This document shows positions 44,849 through 48,658 of a stretch of DNA of 48,658 nt, in pieces (within the stretch, counting starts at the first letter, position 1; each line of letters opens with the position of its first letter). The notes below the pieces were generated by a model. That model ran no database searches. It was given only the letters and a program-made list of their open reading frames with translations, and had not been told where the DNA came from. This DNA is from Jiangella ureilytica. Lineage in GTDB: Bacteria; Actinomycetota; Actinomycetes; Jiangellales; Jiangellaceae. A program made the position numbers and the translations under genes. The stretch spans positions 1 to 48,658 of the forward strand of contig NZ_SMKL01000043.1 in assembly GCF_004348545.1 (NCBI RefSeq), read 5' to 3'.

Positions 44849-45334
44849 GTGACCATCTATCTCGTCCTGGGCTTCGCCGGGCTCGCCTTCCTCTTGGTGT
44901 CGCTGCTGGCCGGCGAGTTCCTGGACGGCGTCCTCCCGGTCGGCGGCGACTGGTTCTCCAGTGCCGCCGTGGCCGCGTTCGTGTCGGCGTTCGGCTTCTG
45001 CGCCTCGCTGGCGCAGTCCGCCGACCTCGGCACGCCGGCCACGCTGGGGCTGGGCGCGGTGGCCGGTGCGCTCGTGGCCGCGCTCACCGCGTGGCTGACC
45101 CGCACGCTCAAGAACGGCGCCACCGACCAGACGCCACGCACCAGCGACATCGTCGGCTACGACGGCGTCGTGCTCTCGACCATCCCGGAGTCCGGGTTCG
45201 GCGTGGTCAGCGTGAGCGTCGGCGGCCACCTCACCCGGCTGAACGCCCGCGCCGCCGAGACGATCGAGAGCGGTGCCGCGGTCACCGTCGTCGGCGTGCT
45301 GTCACCCACCGCCGTGTCCGTCGCCCGCCTGTAG
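44849..45334 (+). CDS. NfeD-like membrane protein
   Basis: This 161-aa protein has three or four hydrophobic segments in the first 90 residues, including VLGFAGLAFLLVSLLAG and LGLGAVAGALVAALTAWL. A C-terminal OB-fold follows, with GYDGVVLSTIPESGFGVVSV and ATVVGVL-like strands. NfeD proteins partner flotillins in membrane microdomains. The next gene, 27 bases on, is a flotillin, which fits that role. Confidence 0.85.
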   Translation: MTIYLVLGFAGLAFLLVSLLAGEFLDGVLPVGGDWFSSAAVAAFVSAFGFCASLAQSADLGTPATLGLGAVAGALVAALTAWLTRTLKNGATDQTPRTSDIVGYDGVVLSTIPESGFGVVSVSVGGHLTRLNARAAETIESGAAVTVVGVLSPTAVSVARL

Positions 45335-45361
45335 CCGCTGCGTCAACGGGGAGATCCACAC

Positions 45362-46909
45362 ATGAACGAGACGACCATCACCGTCATCGGACTCGTGGTC
45401 CTGCTGGTCCTGATCGTCCTGCTGATCACCAGCCGCTACAAGGTGGCCGGTCCCAACGAGGCGTACATCGTCACCGGCCGGCGCGGCAAGGCGGTGCGCA
45501 ACCCCGAGACCGGCATCGTCTCCACCGACCTGTCGGGGCAGCGCGTGGTCATGGGCGGCGGCACGTTCGTCATCCCGTTCGTGCAGAAGCTGCACATCCT
45601 CGACCTCTCCAGCCGCCGGCTGTCGGTGCAGATCCGCGGCGCCGTGTCGGGCCAGGGCGTCAAGCTCAACGTCGAGGGCGTCGCCATCGTGAAGGTCGGC
45701 GGCAACGAGGACCAGATCCGCGCCGCCGCGCAGCGCTTCCTCACCCAGCAGGAGGAGGTCGAGACGTTCACCCAGGAGGTGCTGGCCGGCGCGCTGCGCT
45801 CCATCGTCGGCGGCCTCAGCGTCGAGCAGATCATCCGCGACCGCGCCGCGTTCGCCCAGCGCGTCGCCGACGAGTCCGAGAACTCGCTCACCGGCCAGGG
45901 CCTGGTCCTCGACACCTTCCAGATCCAGGACATCACCGACGACGGCAGCTACCTGTCCGACCTGGGCCGCCCCGAGGCCGCGCGCATCGGGCAGGAGGCG
46001 GCCATCGCCGAGGCCAACGCCCGGCGGGCCGCCGAGCAGGCGCGCATCCTGGCCGAGGAGGAGATCGCCGTCGCCCAGCGCGGGCTCGCGCTGCGGCAGG
46101 CCGAGATCAAGGCCGAGACCGACGCGGCCTCGGCGAAGGCGGCCGCCGCCGGTCCGCTGGCCCAGGCCGACCAGGACCAGGCGATCCTCGCGGAGCAGGA
46201 GAAGGTCGCCGTCCGCCAGGCCGCGCTGACGGAGCGCCAGCTCGACACCCAGGTGCGCAAGCCCGCCGACGCCGAGCGCTACCGCGTCGAGCAGGCGGCC
46301 GAGGCCAAGCGCAACTCCGACATCGCCGAGGCCGAGGCGCGCAAGGCCGCCGCCATCGCCGCCGCCGAGGGCCGCGCCGAGGAGGCCCGCCTGGTCGGTG
46401 AGTCGGAGAAGGCCCGGCGGGCCGCGCTGGCCGAGGCCGACGCCATCGAGGGCGCCAAGCGCGGTGAGGCCGAGAAGGCCCGCCGCGTCGCCGAGGCCGA
46501 GGCGCTGCGCGCCGAGGGCGAGGCCGAGGCGTCCTCGATCCTCGCCCGCGGGCACGCCGAGGCCGAGGCCATGGACAAGCGGGCCGAGGCGTTCGCCCAG
46601 TACAACGAGGCGGCGGTGCTGCAGATGCTCATGGAGGTGCTGCCGAGCATCGCCCGCGAGGTGTCCGCCCCTCTCGGCGCGATCGACAAGCTGACGGTGG
46701 TGTCGACCGACGGCATCAACGCGCTGCCGCGGCAGGTCACCGACAACATCGTGCAGACCATCGAGATGCTGAAGAACGCGACCGGCCTCGACCTCGACGA
46801 GCTGATCAAGCGCGCGGCGTCCGGCGCGGTCGGGCGGCTGGACGGCAGCCCGCGCGACGGCGCCGCGACAGCGCCCGACGGGAACGGGAGCGCCGCGCCC
46901 CGCCCCTGA
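45362..46909 (+). CDS. flotillin-like SPFH domain protein
   Basis: This is a 515-aa protein. An N-terminal membrane anchor (TVIGLVVLLVLIVLLITSRY) is followed by an SPFH domain (PNEAYIVTGRRG, GGTFVIPFVQKLHILDLSSR, about residues 30-200). A long alanine/glutamate-rich coiled coil runs to about residue 400 with repeated EAEARKAA-like heptads. A globular tail follows. Flotillins scaffold lipid microdomains. GGGGAGAT lies 6 bases before the ATG. Its stop is one base from the convergent Pth2 gene. Confidence 0.92.
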   Translation: MNETTITVIGLVVLLVLIVLLITSRYKVAGPNEAYIVTGRRGKAVRNPETGIVSTDLSGQRVVMGGGTFVIPFVQKLHILDLSSRRLSVQIRGAVSGQGVKLNVEGVAIVKVGGNEDQIRAAAQRFLTQQEEVETFTQEVLAGALRSIVGGLSVEQIIRDRAAFAQRVADESENSLTGQGLVLDTFQIQDITDDGSYLSDLGRPEAARIGQEAAIAEANARRAAEQARILAEEEIAVAQRGLALRQAEIKAETDAASAKAAAAGPLAQADQDQAILAEQEKVAVRQAALTERQLDTQVRKPADAERYRVEQAAEAKRNSDIAEAEARKAAAIAAAEGRAEEARLVGESEKARRAALAEADAIEGAKRGEAEKARRVAEAEALRAEGEAEASSILARGHAEAEAMDKRAEAFAQYNEAAVLQMLMEVLPSIAREVSAPLGAIDKLTVVSTDGINALPRQVTDNIVQTIEMLKNATGLDLDELIKRAASGAVGRLDGSPRDGAATAPDGNGSAAPRP

Positions 46910-46910
46910 G

Positions 46911-47597
46911 TCACCACCAGGCGACGGCGGTCGTCGTTCCGGGGGTGACCTCGGTGAGGCCGCCGTCGCGGACCACGACGGCGGCCCGGCCCAGCGCCGC
47001 CGGCCAGCCGTCCTCCGAGACGCTGACGAGGCGTACCGGGCAGCCGGCCGCCGTCCAGTCGTGGCGCCGACCGGCCGGCATCGCGTGCCAACTGAGCTGG
47101 GCGGCGTGCCCCGCCTGCGCCGCCGTCTTGCCCGCCGTCATGGTGACACCCGGGTTGACGACGACGGCGAGCGCTGCGGCGACCGCGGGGCCGCCCGGGG
47201 CGCCGTCGTCACCGTCGTCGGTCACCTCCGTGCCCCCGACCTGCAGCTTCCGGACGTCGCCGGAGAGCTCGCTCAGCGGCCCCGGCAGCAGCGCCCGCAC
47301 GCTCGCGCCGTCGTGCACCACGCCGACGCCGGGCAGGTCCTGCACGCGGCGCCAGGCGATGCCGCGGGCGCGCCGGACCACCTTGCGGATCCGGTCGTCC
47401 TCGTAGGCCCGGAAAGCGGCCGTCCACTCCGGATCGGCGTCGTCGGCACAGGCGGCGCCGACCAGCCGGCCGACCGCCGTCGCGACCGCCTCGAGCAGCG
47501 CCCGCCGGGTGGGCGGGTCGCCCTCGGGCGAGCCGGGCCGGGGCAGGTGGACGACGATCTGCATCGCCCACCCGCCGTCGGCGGCGGGCTCGGTCAC
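46911..47597 (-). CDS. peptidyl-tRNA hydrolase Pth2-type domain protein
   Basis: This is a 228-aa protein. The C-terminal 100 residues carry the Pth2 signature ([20 protein letters not shown]), with the lysine and alanine-rich helix of the active site, then [12 protein letters not shown]. The N-terminal half is also related, with a HLPRP start and a [18 protein letters not shown] segment, and may be a diverged duplicate. Pth2 recycles peptidyl-tRNAs and is otherwise mainly archaeal/eukaryotic, with an actinobacterial branch. GTG 47597 overlaps the whiA stop by 4 bp, so it is co-translated with whiA. Confidence 0.8.
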   Translation of the reverse strand: MTEPAADGGWAMQIVVHLPRPGSPEGDPPTRRALLEAVATAVGRLVGAACADDADPEWTAAFRAYEDDRIRKVVRRARGIAWRRVQDLPGVGVVHDGASVRALLPGPLSELSGDVRKLQVGGTEVTDDGDDGAPGGPAVAAALAVVVNPGVTMTAGKTAAQAGHAAQLSWHAMPAGRRHDWTAAGCPVRLVSVSEDGWPAALGRAAVVVRDGGLTEVTPGTTTAVAWW

Positions 47598-48574
47598 GGC
47601 GCGAGCATGTCCGGGGTGAGGCTCGCCTCGGTGTCGGGGATGCCCTCGTCGGCCGCCTTGCGGTCGGCCATGGCGAGCAGCCGGCGGATGCGGCCGGCCA
47701 CGGCGTCCTTGGTCATGGGCGGGTCGGACAGCTGGCCGAGCTCCTCGAGGCTGGCCTGCTTGTTCTCGAGCCGCAGGACGCCGGCCTGGCGCAGGTGCTC
47801 CGGGACGTCATCGCCCAGGATCTCGAGCGCCCGCTCGACCCGGGCCCCGGCGGCGACGGCCGCCCGCGCCGACCGGCGCAGGTTGGCGTCGTCGAAGTTG
47901 GCCAGCCGGTTCGCCGTGGCCCGCACCTCGCGGCGCATGCGCCGCTCCTCCCAGGCCAGCACGCTGTCGTGCGCGCCGAGCCGGGTGAGCAGCGCGCCGA
48001 TGGCATCGCCGTCGCGCACCACCACGCGGTCGGTCCCGCGCACGTCGCGCGCCTTGGCCGAGATCTCGAGCCGCCGCGCCGCGCCGACCAGCGCGAGCGC
48101 CGCCTCGGGCCCCGGGCAGGTCACCTCGAGTGCGGAGCTGCGTCCCGGCTCGGTCAGCGACCCGTGCGCGAGGAACGCGCCCCGCCAGGCCGCCTCGGCG
48201 TCGTGGTCGGCCCCGTTCACCACTTGGGGCGGCAGCCCGCGGACCGGCCGCCCGCTGCCGTCGATCAGCCCCGTCTGCCGCGCCAGCCGCTCGCCGTCGC
48301 GCACCACGCGCACGACGTAACGGCTCCCCTTGCGCAACCCCCCGGCGGCCACCATGGCGAGATCGCTCTCGTGGCCGAACACCTCCGCTATGTCACGTCG
48401 CAGCCTGCGGGCCGCGACCCCCGTATCCAACTCGGCCTCGATGACGATCTTCCCACTGACGATGTGCAGGCCGCCGGCAAAGCGCAGCAGCGACGACACC
48501 TCAGCCTTGCGGCAGCACGTCCTTGTCACCTCGAGGCGAGCCAGCTCGTCCTTCACGGATGCTGTCATCGCCAT
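47594..48574 (-). CDS. whiA: sporulation/cell-division regulator WhiA
   Basis: This 326-aa DNA-binding protein of Gram-positive bacteria is required for sporulation septation in streptomycetes. The N-terminal domain is of the LAGLIDADG homing-endonuclease fold ([47 protein letters not shown]). The C-terminal helix-turn-helix is [20 protein letters not shown] through [11 protein letters not shown] 48574 is preferred, with AGGA 9 bases upstream. ATG 48568 is also possible. Confidence 0.95.
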   Translation of the reverse strand: MAMTASVKDELARLEVTRTCCRKAEVSSLLRFAGGLHIVSGKIVIEAELDTGVAARRLRRDIAEVFGHESDLAMVAAGGLRKGSRYVVRVVRDGERLARQTGLIDGSGRPVRGLPPQVVNGADHDAEAAWRGAFLAHGSLTEPGRSSALEVTCPGPEAALALVGAARRLEISAKARDVRGTDRVVVRDGDAIGALLTRLGAHDSVLAWEERRMRREVRATANRLANFDDANLRRSARAAVAAGARVERALEILGDDVPEHLRQAGVLRLENKQASLEELGQLSDPPMTKDAVAGRIRRLLAMADRKAADEGIPDTEASLTPDMLAP

Positions 48575-48617
48575 GCCGAGATCCTGCCACACCGGACGGC
48601 CCGCCCGGTCACGCTCA

Positions 48618-48658
48618 CTACATGCCGGACGAGCGTTCCCCCGAACGGTCCCCTCCCC
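48618..48658 (-). CDS. possible C-terminal end of a YvcK-like gene (cut by window edge)
   Basis: On the minus strand an open frame enters from the right edge and ends [12 protein letters not shown] at TAG 48618-48620. In actinomycetes yvcK usually precedes whiA in this orientation and often has a variable hydrophilic tail. The fragment is too short to confirm. Confidence 0.25.
   Translation of the reverse strand, partial: GGDRSGERSSGM

Overview
The window is chromosomal DNA of a very GC-rich actinomycete. The signs are strong third-position G/C, frequent GTG starts, many 4-bp ATGA/GTGA gene overlaps, and actinobacterial marker genes and gene order (sufRBDCSU-sufT; ctaA/ctaB; tkt-tal-pgi-zwf-opcA-pgl; rbpA-secG-tpiA-pgk-gap; whiA). 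A Jiangella-like genus is a plausible guess, but I cannot confirm it from sequence alone. No rRNA genes and no CRISPR array were seen.

Region 1 (1-4057) is a decayed genomic island at the 3' end of a tRNA-Pro(GGG) gene. It holds a frameshifted tyrosine-integrase remnant and a truncated IS481-type transposase. It also holds three tandem cassettes, each with its own imperfect inverted termini of about 45 bp. The cassettes are separated by four directly repeated copies of a 17-bp sequence. They carry an unknown 141-aa protein (plus the IS remnant), an aminoglycoside-phosphotransferase-like kinase and a GNAT acetyltransferase. This repeat architecture is the strongest candidate for something undescribed.

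Region 2 (4.1-10.4 kb) is regulator and transport territory. A MocR-type regulator is divergent from a 47-aa membrane protein. A GntR/YtrA-led operon encodes two ABC exporters. A RibD/DHFR-like reductase follows.

Region 3 (10.4-18 kb) is the Suf iron-sulfur cluster operon read on the minus strand: sufR-B-D-C-S-U-T. It continues by short gaps and overlaps into a HAD phosphatase and peptide deformylase. A possible iron-regulator box lies upstream of sufR.

Region 4 (18-28 kb) has small membrane proteins, an ABC exporter and the heme A genes ctaA and ctaB. Between the exporter permease and ctaA sits a PH-domain gene pair whose 3' end runs into the permease 3' end without its natural terminus. 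Between a MerR gene and a membrane-protein gene lie five tandem hairpins.

Region 5 (28-36.5 kb) is a pentose-phosphate/glycolysis operon with overlapping genes, preceded by a possible 13-codon leader ORF with an internal hairpin. It ends with a 58-aa Cys-rich protein.

Region 6 (36.5-40.9 kb) appears to be an accessory insert: a BBE-type flavoprotein oxidase divergent from a DUF5937/ArsR regulator, and a DinB-ankyrin fusion divergent from a WYL regulator.

Region 7 (40.9-48.6 kb) holds rbpA, secG, tpiA, pgk and gap on the minus strand, an nfeD-flotillin pair on the plus strand, and whiA coupled to a Pth2-type peptidyl-tRNA hydrolase. The last bases may be the end of a yvcK-like gene.
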